Positions 19,560 to 28,474 of a DNA stretch of 64,000 nucleotides are shown one piece after another. The DNA is from Tabrizicola sp. TH137. GTDB lineage: Bacteria > Pseudomonadota > Alphaproteobacteria > Rhodobacterales > Rhodobacteraceae. The stretch lies in NCBI RefSeq assembly GCF_002855575.1, contig NZ_PKRQ01000004.1, positions 124,001 to 188,000 of the forward strand, read 5' to 3'. The notes under the pieces were generated by a model, which saw only the letters and a program-made list of their open reading frames with translations, searched no databases and was not told where the DNA came from. Position numbers and translations under genes: made by a program. Position 1 is the stretch's first letter; every line of letters begins with the position of its first letter.

Positions 19560-21131
19560 TCAGCGCAGCCGCTGCGACAGCCGGTCATAGGGATCGGCCC
19601 CCGCAGCCTTCGGCCTGCGCCGCGCCAGCAGCATCGCCCCCGCCGCCGCCAGCAACAGACCGGCCCCCGCCAGCGCCCAGAAGAGGGACGCCCGCAGATC
19701 ATCCAGCCACGCCATCTGCACCATCCCCGCGTCCACTTCCGCAGCCGGGTCCTGCACGGCCTCGACAGCCTCTGTCTCCGCGACGGGCGTCGCAGCCGGC
19801 TCCGCTGCCGTTGCGGCGACAGGCGCCGCTTCCGGCACAGGCGTCACCGGGGCGCCTTGAAATGTCTCATCCGTGCTGGCCACCACGGTCGGGTCCCAAT
19901 TGGCATCCATCTCTGCCATGTCAAAGCCAAGAAGCCCCCCCATCAGCTTCTCCGCGATCCCGCCCTCCGGGATGCCGTTCATCGTGCTGGTCGGGGTCAG
20001 ATGCCCAAAGGCAAGGTATATCGCGAAATACATCACCAGCGCACCGACAGCCATCGCCGGCAGCCGCAACAACCGCGACAGCCCCGCCCCGGCCTCATCC
20101 CGCTTGGTCTGCGAAGACCCATGACCCAAGCCGGACGGCAGACCGAGGTCCAGCCCCGGCGCAGGCCCGACAGTGCCACTGCGCATCGCCCCCGCACCAG
20201 CCCCCTCCCGCGCGGCCTGCTTTGCCCGCACCGCCTCCAGCGGTGACCATTCGCCCGAAGCAGGGGGTGTCACATCAGGGCGCGCATTGCCGCCCGTCTC
20301 GGCCATCGGTGCCGCAGACCGTGCTGCCGCCAGTTCAAAGGCCGCAGCCACATGCGGCGGCACCTCCAGCGCAGCCTCTGCCGCCTTCCGCCGCGTCCTT
20401 GCCCGACGCGCCGCCATGAACTTGACCAGCGCCAGAAAGGCCGCCACCAGGCCGATCCCGCCGATCACCATGAAATTGAACATCGGCGCATCCGGGTTCG
20501 GCGCCAGCGCCGCGTCCCGCCCCTCGAAATAAGGGGCTATCGCAAGGAAATCTGCATCCTTCGTAAGCCCGCGCTCAGCCAGCGCGTCATTCACCATGCT
20601 CGACAGATCGGGAGACGATTCCTTCGCCCCGTTCAGGTTGAACAGCAGCCGCGGGTCGTCGGGATCGGCCACATGCGCCGCCATAAGGTCGATCAAGGCC
20701 TGCATCTGGTCCGGCGGCAGCACCACCACGCCCCGCGCCACCGTGCTTTCCGGCCCATCCCCCGGCCCGAACAGGACAAACATCCGGCGCACCGTATCGG
20801 TGCCCTTCCGCTCCTTGGTCAGCTCATAGTTATGGGCCGGATTGATCCAGGCCGTGACATGCACCTCATGGGCCAGCCCGACGCTGTCCTCGGTGAAAGC
20901 GTCCAGGGGCACAGGGTCCGGCACCCCCCGCTCCAGCGCCAGCGCCTTCTCGGCCTCGAATTCCATCACCCAGCCCCGGCTGGTCTCCGCCAGCCAGAAA
21001 AACCCGACGGCGATCAGGGCCATCACGGGCCAGGGCAGACCGAAAAGCACGCGCAGCATCAAGACCCCCGCAGCAAAGACTGCCAAAGCCTGCGCGCGCA
21101 GCGCGCCAAGCCCGCGACCCTGTCGCGACAT
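19560..21131 (-). CDS. Unknown multi-spanning membrane protein between tRNA-Trp and secE
   Basis: I do not recognise a characterised family. From ATG at 21131 (MSRQGRGLGALRAQ) it has 523 residues; the longer frame to 21182 would run to within 11 bp of the tRNA gene. Two N-terminal membrane helices lead into a soluble region of about 150 residues with a VHVTAWINPAHNYEL start, then a third helix (FMVIGGIGLVAAFLAL), an Ala/Pro-rich linker, a fourth helix near LPAMAVGALVMYFAIYLA, a second low-complexity segment and a final helix followed by ARRRP. It occupies the gap between tRNA-Trp and secE and is likely transcribed with them. Confidence 0.7.
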   Translation of the reverse strand: MSRQGRGLGALRAQALAVFAAGVLMLRVLFGLPWPVMALIAVGFFWLAETSRGWVMEFEAEKALALERGVPDPVPLDAFTEDSVGLAHEVHVTAWINPAHNYELTKERKGTDTVRRMFVLFGPGDGPESTVARGVVVLPPDQMQALIDLMAAHVADPDDPRLLFNLNGAKESSPDLSSMVNDALAERGLTKDADFLAIAPYFEGRDAALAPNPDAPMFNFMVIGGIGLVAAFLALVKFMAARRARTRRKAAEAALEVPPHVAAAFELAAARSAAPMAETGGNARPDVTPPASGEWSPLEAVRAKQAAREGAGAGAMRSGTVGPAPGLDLGLPSGLGHGSSQTKRDEAGAGLSRLLRLPAMAVGALVMYFAIYLAFGHLTPTSTMNGIPEGGIAEKLMGGLLGFDMAEMDANWDPTVVASTDETFQGAPVTPVPEAAPVAATAAEPAATPVAETEAVEAVQDPAAEVDAGMVQMAWLDDLRASLFWALAGAGLLLAAAGAMLLARRRPKAAGADPYDRLSQRLR

Positions 21132-21192
21132 GTTTACGAAAAATTGAAGGTTTTTCTGGGGCCACGCCCCGCGGGCATCCACGCCATCGGCC

Positions 21193-21268
21193 TGGCAGGG
21201 GCAGCAGGACTCGAACCCGCGACCCTCGGTTTTGGAGACCGATGCTCTACCAACTGAGCTATACCCCT
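21193..21268 (-). tRNA. trpT: tRNA-Trp (anticodon CCA)
   Basis: The minus strand folds as a 76-nt tRNA with the CCA end encoded: acceptor AGGGGTA with TGCCCCT, D-arm GCTCAGTTGGTAGAGC, anticodon arm CGGTCTCCAAAACCG with CCA, and T-arm GGGTTCGAGTCC. tRNA-Trp next to secE-nusG is the ancestral order. Confidence 0.97.
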
Positions 21269-21280
21269 AGGCCTGCGGCG

Positions 21281-21309
21281 GGGTTACGGCATGGTGGGGG
21301 GGAAATCAA
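21281..21309 (-). promoter_or_regulatory. Candidate promoter for tRNA-Trp and downstream genes
   Basis: On the minus strand -35 TTGATT (21304-21309), a 17-bp spacer and a weak -10 TAACCC (21281-21286) would start transcription a few bases before the tRNA. The context CCTTGATTTCCCCC closely matches the one before tuf copy 2 (23423-23428). Confidence 0.4.
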
Positions 21310-21358
21310 GGGGGCGGCGCAGGGGAAATCCCCGCCCGCCCCGTTTTTCTCCCCCGCC

Positions 21359-22006
21359 TCAACAGGCCGCCAGCGCCGCCACATCGCCCGCCATCAGCGC
21401 GGGCAGCGCCGCGCGGATGCGCGCGGGCTCCCAGTCCCACCAGCCGATCTCCAGAAGCCGCGCCACCGCGTCCTCGCCGAACCGCCGCCGGATCACCCGC
21501 GCCGGATTGCCCGCAACAATCGTGTAGGGCGGCACCTCGCCTGCCACCACCGCACCTGCCCCGATGATCGCCCCGCTCCCGATCCGCGCCCCCGGCAGGA
21601 TCAGCGCGCCATGCCCGATCCAGACATCATGCCCGATCTCGCTATCCGGCAGGCCCGCGAAGCCCTCCTTGAACAGGTCCAGCGTATCCGGGTCGAAGAT
21701 ACCGAAGGGATAGGTCGAAATCCCCCCCATCGCATGATTGGCCGAGGCAGTGATGATCCGCACCCCATGCGCGATCTGGCAAAACCGCCCGATCCGCAGG
21801 CGCTCCGGCGCGCCGGGGTAAAGATAGGGGGCCAGCCGCGCGGCCCATCCCTCCGGCGCGGGCGGGTCGAAGTCATTGGCATAGCTGTAATCGCCCACCT
21901 CGATATTCGGATGGTCGATGACGCGCGCCAGATGCACCATGTCGCGATGCACGGTGCCATCGGGAAATGTCAGGGGATGCACGGCATCCGCGTTCAGGAA
22001 CGGCAT
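21359..22006 (-). CDS. CatB/Vat-like hexapeptide-repeat O-acetyltransferase
   Basis: This is a left-handed beta-helix acetyltransferase of the xenobiotic (CatB/Vat) group that uses acetyl-CoA. The 215 residues show [14 protein letters not shown], the catalytic-histidine segment [12 protein letters not shown], and the hexapeptide coil [27 protein letters not shown] followed by [18 protein letters not shown]. The acceptor is unknown; relatives act on antibiotics or sugars, and a resistance role cannot be assumed. It is an insert between tuf copy 2 and tRNA-Trp, behind a strong tuf terminator, so it should have its own promoter. Confidence 0.85.
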   Translation of the reverse strand: MPFLNADAVHPLTFPDGTVHRDMVHLARVIDHPNIEVGDYSYANDFDPPAPEGWAARLAPYLYPGAPERLRIGRFCQIAHGVRIITASANHAMGGISTYPFGIFDPDTLDLFKEGFAGLPDSEIGHDVWIGHGALILPGARIGSGAIIGAGAVVAGEVPPYTIVAGNPARVIRRRFGEDAVARLLEIGWWDWEPARIRAALPALMAGDVAALAAC

Positions 22007-22100
22007 GGAAAGACCCTCTCTGATCGTCGTTTCAGGTGAAAACGCAGGTCAGATCGTCAGGTCCATCGGTGCCTCCCTCGCAGGTCCAGCCAATCTACAA

Positions 22101-22132
22101 AGAAAAACGCGCGGGGTCACCCCCGCGCGTTT
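22101..22132 (-). terminator. Intrinsic terminator of tuf copy 2
   Basis: On the minus strand AAACGCGCGGGG (stem 22121-22132) pairs with CCCCGCGCGTTT (22105-22116) around a 4-nt loop and runs into TTTTTCTTTG. It lies behind the GTAGGGCGGGG palindrome that follows the stop codon. The tuf copy 1 end in this window lacks this element. Confidence 0.88.
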
Positions 22133-22134
22133 CC

Positions 22135-22168
22135 GTAGGGCGGGGGTCTCCCCGCCCCACCGATCACA
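22135..22168. repeat. GC palindrome downstream of tuf copy 2
   Basis: Identical to 33-66 after tuf copy 1, including the bases up to the stop codon. The shared block extends the tuf homology past the coding region, as expected if gene conversion tracts reach into the 3' flank. Confidence 0.8.
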
Positions 22169-23344
<1,176 letters not shown>

Positions 23345-23400
23345 GTCCTCGGGCCTTCGGATTGGGGGGCCTGGAATGGCCCTGTGCTACACGGGCGGCG

Positions 23401-23428
23401 AATTAAGCCGCCCTTGGGGGAAAATCAA
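23401..23428 (-). promoter_or_regulatory. Candidate promoter of tuf copy 2
   Basis: On the minus strand -35 TTGATT (23423-23428) and -10 TTAATT (23401-23406) are 16 bp apart, followed by a GC-rich discriminator (CGCCGCCCG) of the kind found at stringently controlled promoters. The -10 lies in the loop of a GGGCGGC/GCCGCCC inverted repeat (23393-23413). Confidence 0.4.
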
Positions 23429-23459
23429 GCCGAAAGGGCGCCTCCCGCGCCCCGCGCGC

Positions 23460-24176
23460 TCAGGGCAGGGACGGGCCGGGAATCGGCACCGGTTCCTGCG
23501 GCGGCGGCAGGGGAACGGCCACCGTCCGCGGTGCCGCCGTTCCTGTCGTCGCGGTTGTCGCAGTCGTCGCCGCAGGGGCCACCGCCCCGGCCGGGGTGGC
23601 TGCCGCCTCCCCCTCCGCCGCCAGCGGCACCGGCGCCGTTCCATCGGTCGGGAACCATTCGGGATGCCGCGCCAGCCATTCCTCCACCCGCTTCACCGCG
23701 TTGTAGGACAGCACTTCCATCTGCTTCTTCTTGTTCCGCGTCAGCCCCGACCCGATCACCGTGTCGCCCGACATGCCCTCAAAGACCGTGAACTGCTCCC
23801 CTTCCGGGTTCAGCTTGGTCTGCGTCGCGTCGTCCCAGATATTTGCCGTGATCACCAGCACCGACTTCGGTGCCGCCACCACCGGAATGCCGGGCGGGGC
23901 CAGCGCATAGCCGTCGATCGAGATGCCGATATTGTAAAGCCGGCTGCCGTCATAGCGCCCGAACCGCGCCGCGACCGCCTCCTTCATCACCGCTTCCCAC
24001 TCGTCCGGCGTCGCCTCGCGCGAAATCGGCACCTTCTGCACATTGTCGGCCACGACGATGTTCAGGCCCAGCGCAAAATCCCCAAGCGGCACCGGCGGCT
24101 CCTCAAGATCGCTCGCCCCGCAGGCAGTAAGCAGGGCCAGCCCGCAGAAAAGGGCCAGGTGGCGCAGGTTCAGCAT
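23460..24176 (-). CDS. Putative lipoprotein of unknown function
   Basis: The ATG at 24176 gives 238 residues with a clear lipoprotein signal: MLNLRHLALFCGLALLTAC, where LTAC is the lipobox and Cys19 would be lipidated. It is preceded by GGGAGA at a good distance. The mature domain (SRLYNIGISIDGYALAPPG, SVLVITANIWDD, EGEQFTVFEGMSGDTVIGSGLTR) is not one I can name. The last 60 residues are Ala/Thr/Pro-rich low complexity. It probably sits on the periplasmic face of the membrane. Confidence 0.75.
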   Translation of the reverse strand: MLNLRHLALFCGLALLTACGASDLEEPPVPLGDFALGLNIVVADNVQKVPISREATPDEWEAVMKEAVAARFGRYDGSRLYNIGISIDGYALAPPGIPVVAAPKSVLVITANIWDDATQTKLNPEGEQFTVFEGMSGDTVIGSGLTRNKKKQMEVLSYNAVKRVEEWLARHPEWFPTDGTAPVPLAAEGEAAATPAGAVAPAATTATTATTGTAAPRTVAVPLPPPQEPVPIPGPSLP

Positions 24177-24397
24177 GGAATCTCCCGTCAGTCGCGGCCC
24201 TCGCGGCCCTGCCACCCGGATAGCGGCTGCAAGCCCGGCGCGCAACGGTCGCACTTTCCGCAGGGCATCCGCCCGCCTATCTTGCGGTCAGGGCGGGCGC
24301 CGTCCCCCCTGCCTGCCCGTTCCGGGCCCGACCCGGAACCTCCAGCCCGTCACCCGCCCGCCCGAATTCCGCCCGCCCGACTCCCGGCCAGACAAGG

Positions 24398-25789
24398 ATG
24401 GACACGATGCCCCGCGACGCCGCAGCCGACAGCGACAAGGACCACCCCCTCCCCGTCCGCGTGCCGCTGGCGACCGAACCGCTCGGCATCTTCGGCACCC
24501 TGCGCGCCGGCCGCCGCAACGTGCTGGAACTGATCCCCGAAATCGCCACCCACGCCCCGATCATCTCCAACACGCGCGGCAAGCGCTGGCACATGATCAT
24601 GGACCCCGATGCCCTGCGCCGCGTCCTGCGCGACCGGGTCGAGGATTACCCCAAATCCGACGTGACCAAGCTGATGCTCGCCCCCGCCATCGGCCAGTCC
24701 ATGTTCATCGCCGAAGGGCAGGAATGGCTCTGGCAGCGCCGCACCGCCGCCCCCGTCTTCTCGCATCGCAACGTGGCGAACCTCGCCCCGGTGATGACCG
24801 CCGCCGCCGACCGCGCCGCCGCCCGCTTCGCCGCCGCCGAAGGCCGCGCCGCCGATGCCTTCGACGAAATGGTCACCGCCACCTTCGAGGTGATCTCCGA
24901 CGTCACCCTATCGGGCGGCGAATCCTTCGACCGCGACGCCGTCCACAAGGCCATCGACGCCTATATCGGCCAGACCGCCAAGATATCGCTTCTGGACATC
25001 ATCGGTGCGCCGACCTGGGTGCCGCGCCCGTCGCGGATGCTCTCCGGTCCCGGCATGCGCGACATGAAGAAGATGGCCGATGCCACCATCGACCGCCGCC
25101 GCAGCGACCCGGCAGCAAAGGCGATGCCCGACCTGCTCGATCTCCTCATGGCGGGCGAGGATCCCAAATCCGGCCGCAAGATGACGACCGAAGAGATTCG
25201 CGACAACCTCCTCACCTTCATCGTGGCCGGGCATGAGACGACCGCCCTCACCCTGTCCTGGGCGCTCTATCTCTGCGCCTTCGATCCCGCCGTGCAGACC
25301 CGCGCCCGCGCCGAGGCGCAAGCCGTCCTCGGTTCCCGCAGCGCCCGCGCCGAGGATGTCCCCAACCTGCCCTATATCCGGCAGGTGATCGACGAAACGC
25401 TCCGCCTCTACCCGCCCGCCGCCTTCCTGTCCCGCACCGCGCAAAAGACAGACGAACTCTGCGGCCGCGAGGTGCGCCGCGGCGATACCGTGATCCTGCC
25501 GATCTACGCGCTCCACCGCCATAAGAAGCTCTGGTCCCACCCCGACCGCTTCGATCCCGACCGTTTCGCCCCCGGCCACCAGACCGACCGCTTCGCCTTC
25601 CTGCCCTTCGGCGACGGCCCGCGCATCTGCATCGGCGCGAATTTCGCGATCCAGGAGGCGGTCATCATCCTCTCCACCCTCCTCGCCCGCTTCCGCTTCG
25701 ACCTGATTCCCGGCAAATCGCCGAAACCGGTGATGATCCTCACCCTCCGCCCCGAAGGCGGCGTCTGGCTTTCGGTAAAATCCGCATGA
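24398..25789 (+). CDS. Cytochrome P450
   Basis: A soluble bacterial P450 monooxygenase of 463 residues. Visible landmarks are the I-helix AGHETT (277-282), the ExxR motif in DETLRLYPP (E333/R336), and the heme loop FGDGPRICIG with the ligand Cys411. The substrate is unknown; a fatty acid or other hydrophobic compound is plausible. It stands alone on the plus strand with no ferredoxin or reductase gene nearby, so electron partners must be encoded elsewhere. Codon use and GC match the neighbours. Confidence 0.95.
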   Translation: MDTMPRDAAADSDKDHPLPVRVPLATEPLGIFGTLRAGRRNVLELIPEIATHAPIISNTRGKRWHMIMDPDALRRVLRDRVEDYPKSDVTKLMLAPAIGQSMFIAEGQEWLWQRRTAAPVFSHRNVANLAPVMTAAADRAAARFAAAEGRAADAFDEMVTATFEVISDVTLSGGESFDRDAVHKAIDAYIGQTAKISLLDIIGAPTWVPRPSRMLSGPGMRDMKKMADATIDRRRSDPAAKAMPDLLDLLMAGEDPKSGRKMTTEEIRDNLLTFIVAGHETTALTLSWALYLCAFDPAVQTRARAEAQAVLGSRSARAEDVPNLPYIRQVIDETLRLYPPAAFLSRTAQKTDELCGREVRRGDTVILPIYALHRHKKLWSHPDRFDPDRFAPGHQTDRFAFLPFGDGPRICIGANFAIQEAVIILSTLLARFRFDLIPGKSPKPVMILTLRPEGGVWLSVKSA

Positions 25790-26187
25790 TCCAGGCCGCT
25801 CTGGGCCGGGCCGAACGCCCGGTTTCCCTTCCCCTGAACGGGGCGACGGGTTACACTGTAACGGAACGGGCAACGGGCGCAGGCCCCCTCCCGCCCGTTC
25901 ATGTGCAGTAACGAGTGGGCGTCCGGAACAGTCCTTTTGTTCCGGACGGTTCACGCAGCCCCATCGCCGCCCCGATCCGGCACCCCGACGCGCTGCGAAC
26001 CCCCGCAACACCCTATCCGAAAGAGACTCCTGTCGCAGCCGCACAGGGCCTTGCAGCCACGCGGATATCACACAACTCTTTGGGAAACGGACATTCGGGC
26101 GTCAGCCTCCTCCGTCCGTTTTGTCCGTAACGAGTTGCGCGCCCGGACGCGGCCAGCCTTGCCGGCCTGCCGCATCCGGGCGCAGTT
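25790..26187. other. Intergenic region without a gene, with two palindromes
   Basis: About 400 bp between the ends of the P450 and M48 genes hold no convincing ORF. A 13-bp palindrome GTTACACTGTAAC lies at 25850-25862. A 10-bp perfect stem GTCCGGAACA/TGTTCCGGAC lies at 25921-25947 without a T-run. The sequence GTAACGAGT occurs twice (about 25909 and 26126). Function is unknown; a small RNA or operator region is possible. Confidence 0.45.
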
Positions 26188-27261
26188 TCATCCGCAGATG
26201 CCGCGCAGCGCCTGCCATTCGGCCTCGGTCAGCACCGGCTCCGTCGCCCCGGTCCCGGCCGCCCTCGCCGCCTCCGCCCGGTTGCCGCTTGCCGGATGGG
26301 TGGACAGGATTTCTGGCACATCGCCCCCCATCCCCTCGATCCGCTCGAAAAAGGCCGCCAGCCCCTCGGTCCCCACCCCCGTCCGCGCCAGCAGGGCAAA
26401 GGCGAAGGCATCCGCCGCTTCCTCCGCCTCGCGCGTATAGGACGCCCGCAGGATGTAATCCCCCGCCAGGCCGATCACCGTCCCCCCGGTCACATCACCC
26501 AGCACCAGCGCCAATATCCCCGCCGATCCCGCCGTCCGGAAGGCCAGCCGCACCGGATCGCGCGCCTCCACATGGCCGATCTCATGCGCCAGAACGCCCG
26601 CCACCTCTTCCGCCGTCTCCGCCTCGTCCAGCAGACCGCGCAGGATGACCACATGCCCCCCCGGCGCCGCGAAAGCGTTCAGCATCTCGTGGTCAAAGAC
26701 CGACAGGTCGATGTCATAGGTCAGCCCCTGCCCCTCGGTCAGCCGCCGCTCCATCTTCTCCAGCGCGGCCAGCCCCGCCGGGTTGTCGCAGACCAGACTG
26801 TCCTCTGCGCCCAGCATCCCCTCCACCTGCCGAAGCACGGCCTGCCCGAAGGCCACCTCCTGCTCCATCGGCAACTGATCCGCCAGCAGGTCCGAAATTC
26901 GCGGCAGGAAGACAAACAGGATCGCCGCCAGCGCCGCGCCCGCCAGAGCGATGCGCCCCGCGACCTTCACCCCCGTCCCCCGCCGCAGATCGCGCCGTGC
27001 AAGGCCCGTCGCCTCGGCCCTGACCCAGGCCGCCAGCGCCCCCTCGGCCAGCACCAGCCGCGCCGGGTCATGCGGCAACTCATCCCCCTCGGCCACCGCC
27101 AGCGCCAGAACCAGCCCCTCGCCCTCAATCCGCCGCAGCCGGTCCAGCGGCCAGGTCTCCCGACCAAAGCGCAGGCCCCGCCCATCCGGCGTCACCTCCA
27201 CCACCTGCCGCCGCGCGGATATGCCGTCGAAAAAGACCGCCTCTTCCGCCGCGGGCCGCAT
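26188..27261 (-). CDS. Membrane-anchored M48-family metallopeptidase
   Basis: A zinc peptidase of the M48 family (357 aa). The first 85 residues form a small unknown domain, then a single membrane helix (about 101-119), then the catalytic domain with HEIGH (226-230) and the downstream glutamate in TREAEEAADAFA. The catalytic domain is likely periplasmic, as in BepA/LoiP-type quality-control proteases, although topology is inferred. Its ATG overlaps the stop of the DUF898 gene by one base, so translation is coupled. Confidence 0.88.
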   Translation of the reverse strand: MRPAAEEAVFFDGISARRQVVEVTPDGRGLRFGRETWPLDRLRRIEGEGLVLALAVAEGDELPHDPARLVLAEGALAAWVRAEATGLARRDLRRGTGVKVAGRIALAGAALAAILFVFLPRISDLLADQLPMEQEVAFGQAVLRQVEGMLGAEDSLVCDNPAGLAALEKMERRLTEGQGLTYDIDLSVFDHEMLNAFAAPGGHVVILRGLLDEAETAEEVAGVLAHEIGHVEARDPVRLAFRTAGSAGILALVLGDVTGGTVIGLAGDYILRASYTREAEEAADAFAFALLARTGVGTEGLAAFFERIEGMGGDVPEILSTHPASGNRAEAARAAGTGATEPVLTEAEWQALRGICG

Positions 27262-28451
27262 CAGAAGGCCCCGCCCATGTCCAGCGCATCGGCCAGACCC
27301 TCGGCATCCGCCCCCCGGTCCGAAACCCGCTGCCGCACCGCATCCAGCGCCTCCGCCCCGGTCACCGTCACGCTCTCCACGAAATGCCCAAGGATCGGCT
27401 GGCTGATGAAGACCAGCGCCAGCGCCCCGAACACCGTCAGCAGCAGCAGATACAGCGCCACCCCCAGCACCGCGAATTCAAGCTGCACCAGTTCCGACGC
27501 CTCCTCGATCCCCACCATCATCGACCCGAGCGGCGCAAAGATGATGGCCGAGGCGACACCGCCCAGCAGGCCCACGATGAACACGCCCTTGATATACAGC
27601 CAGACCACCCGCCCCGCCCGTGGCGCGGCGCGAAAGCCAAGCCCTCCGTCCATCTCCTTCTGCGACATCAGATAGCCGAAGGCCCGGACACGATAGATGA
27701 CCAGCCCGACCATCCCCCAGATCGCGCCCACCGTGGCCAGAAGACCCGAAAGCCCCGGGCTGCCCCCGATCCCAACCAGCACCGACAGCCCGATCAGTGC
27801 GATGCCCACAACCACATGGAAATACGCGGAATAAAGCCCCGTCCACCGCCCGCCCTGCCGGAACCGCGCCCCGCCATACCATGTCCGCTCGGTCATGTAG
27901 GCCTCCAGCCGATAGGTCATCAGCGGCCAGAGCAGCCCCAGCGAAACCACCGTCAGCGCCAGATAGATCAGCCCCCGCAGCATGTAACCGCCCGCCGCAT
28001 TCTCCATCGCGAAACGGATGCCCCGGAACCGCGTCCGGGCCAGCTTGTACCGCCGCGCCCGATAGGCCGCGAACAGCATCAGGGGCAGCACCGCAAGGAA
28101 GGACAGCGCGATGGAAATGCCCTGCGCGATCTCTTCCATCTCGTTCTGCGGGTCCAGCACGAAACGGATGCCCACCGCGAAGAGGATCAGTTGCACCACC
28201 GCCAGATAGACGGCCAGCACCACCACCGCCATCAGAAAGCCAAGGAACATCTCCAGCCCCGTGCCGGTGAATTCCATGGCGTCATCGCCCACCCGCACCT
28301 TTTCCCAGACATGCCGCCGGATGCGCGCCTTGGCCCAGAACCGATAGATGCCCAGCGTGACCACGCCCAGCACCCCGGTCCCCAGCGCAAGCGGGAAAAG
28401 CTTGGCCGGATCACCCCGGTAGGAAACCTGCAACTCCCCGGCGCGATCCAT
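27261..28451 (-). CDS. yjgN: YjgN/DUF898-family membrane protein
   Basis: The 396-residue protein matches the YjgN (DUF898) inner-membrane family, seen in YRGDPAKLFPLALGTGVLGVV-type opening followed by GIYRFWAKARIRRHVWEKVRV and the repeated RYKLARTRFRGIRF element. About eight hydrophobic segments are present. The family has no established function. It begins 23 bp after parC ends and overlaps the M48 peptidase start by one base, which suggests that the two envelope proteins work together. Confidence 0.85.
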   Translation of the reverse strand: MDRAGELQVSYRGDPAKLFPLALGTGVLGVVTLGIYRFWAKARIRRHVWEKVRVGDDAMEFTGTGLEMFLGFLMAVVVLAVYLAVVQLILFAVGIRFVLDPQNEMEEIAQGISIALSFLAVLPLMLFAAYRARRYKLARTRFRGIRFAMENAAGGYMLRGLIYLALTVVSLGLLWPLMTYRLEAYMTERTWYGGARFRQGGRWTGLYSAYFHVVVGIALIGLSVLVGIGGSPGLSGLLATVGAIWGMVGLVIYRVRAFGYLMSQKEMDGGLGFRAAPRAGRVVWLYIKGVFIVGLLGGVASAIIFAPLGSMMVGIEEASELVQLEFAVLGVALYLLLLTVFGALALVFISQPILGHFVESVTVTGAEALDAVRQRVSDRGADAEGLADALDMGGAF

Positions 28452-28474
28452 GCAATGCCATCCTCAAATGCGTC

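Noticed and set aside
21193-21268. tRNA-Trp as an integration site of a mobile element
   Set aside because: No integrase and no second copy of the tRNA 3' end was seen nearby.
21359-22006. Antibiotic-resistance gene call for the CatB/Vat-like acetyltransferase
   Set aside because: The fold is shared by many sugar and housekeeping acetyltransferases; no mobile context supports resistance.
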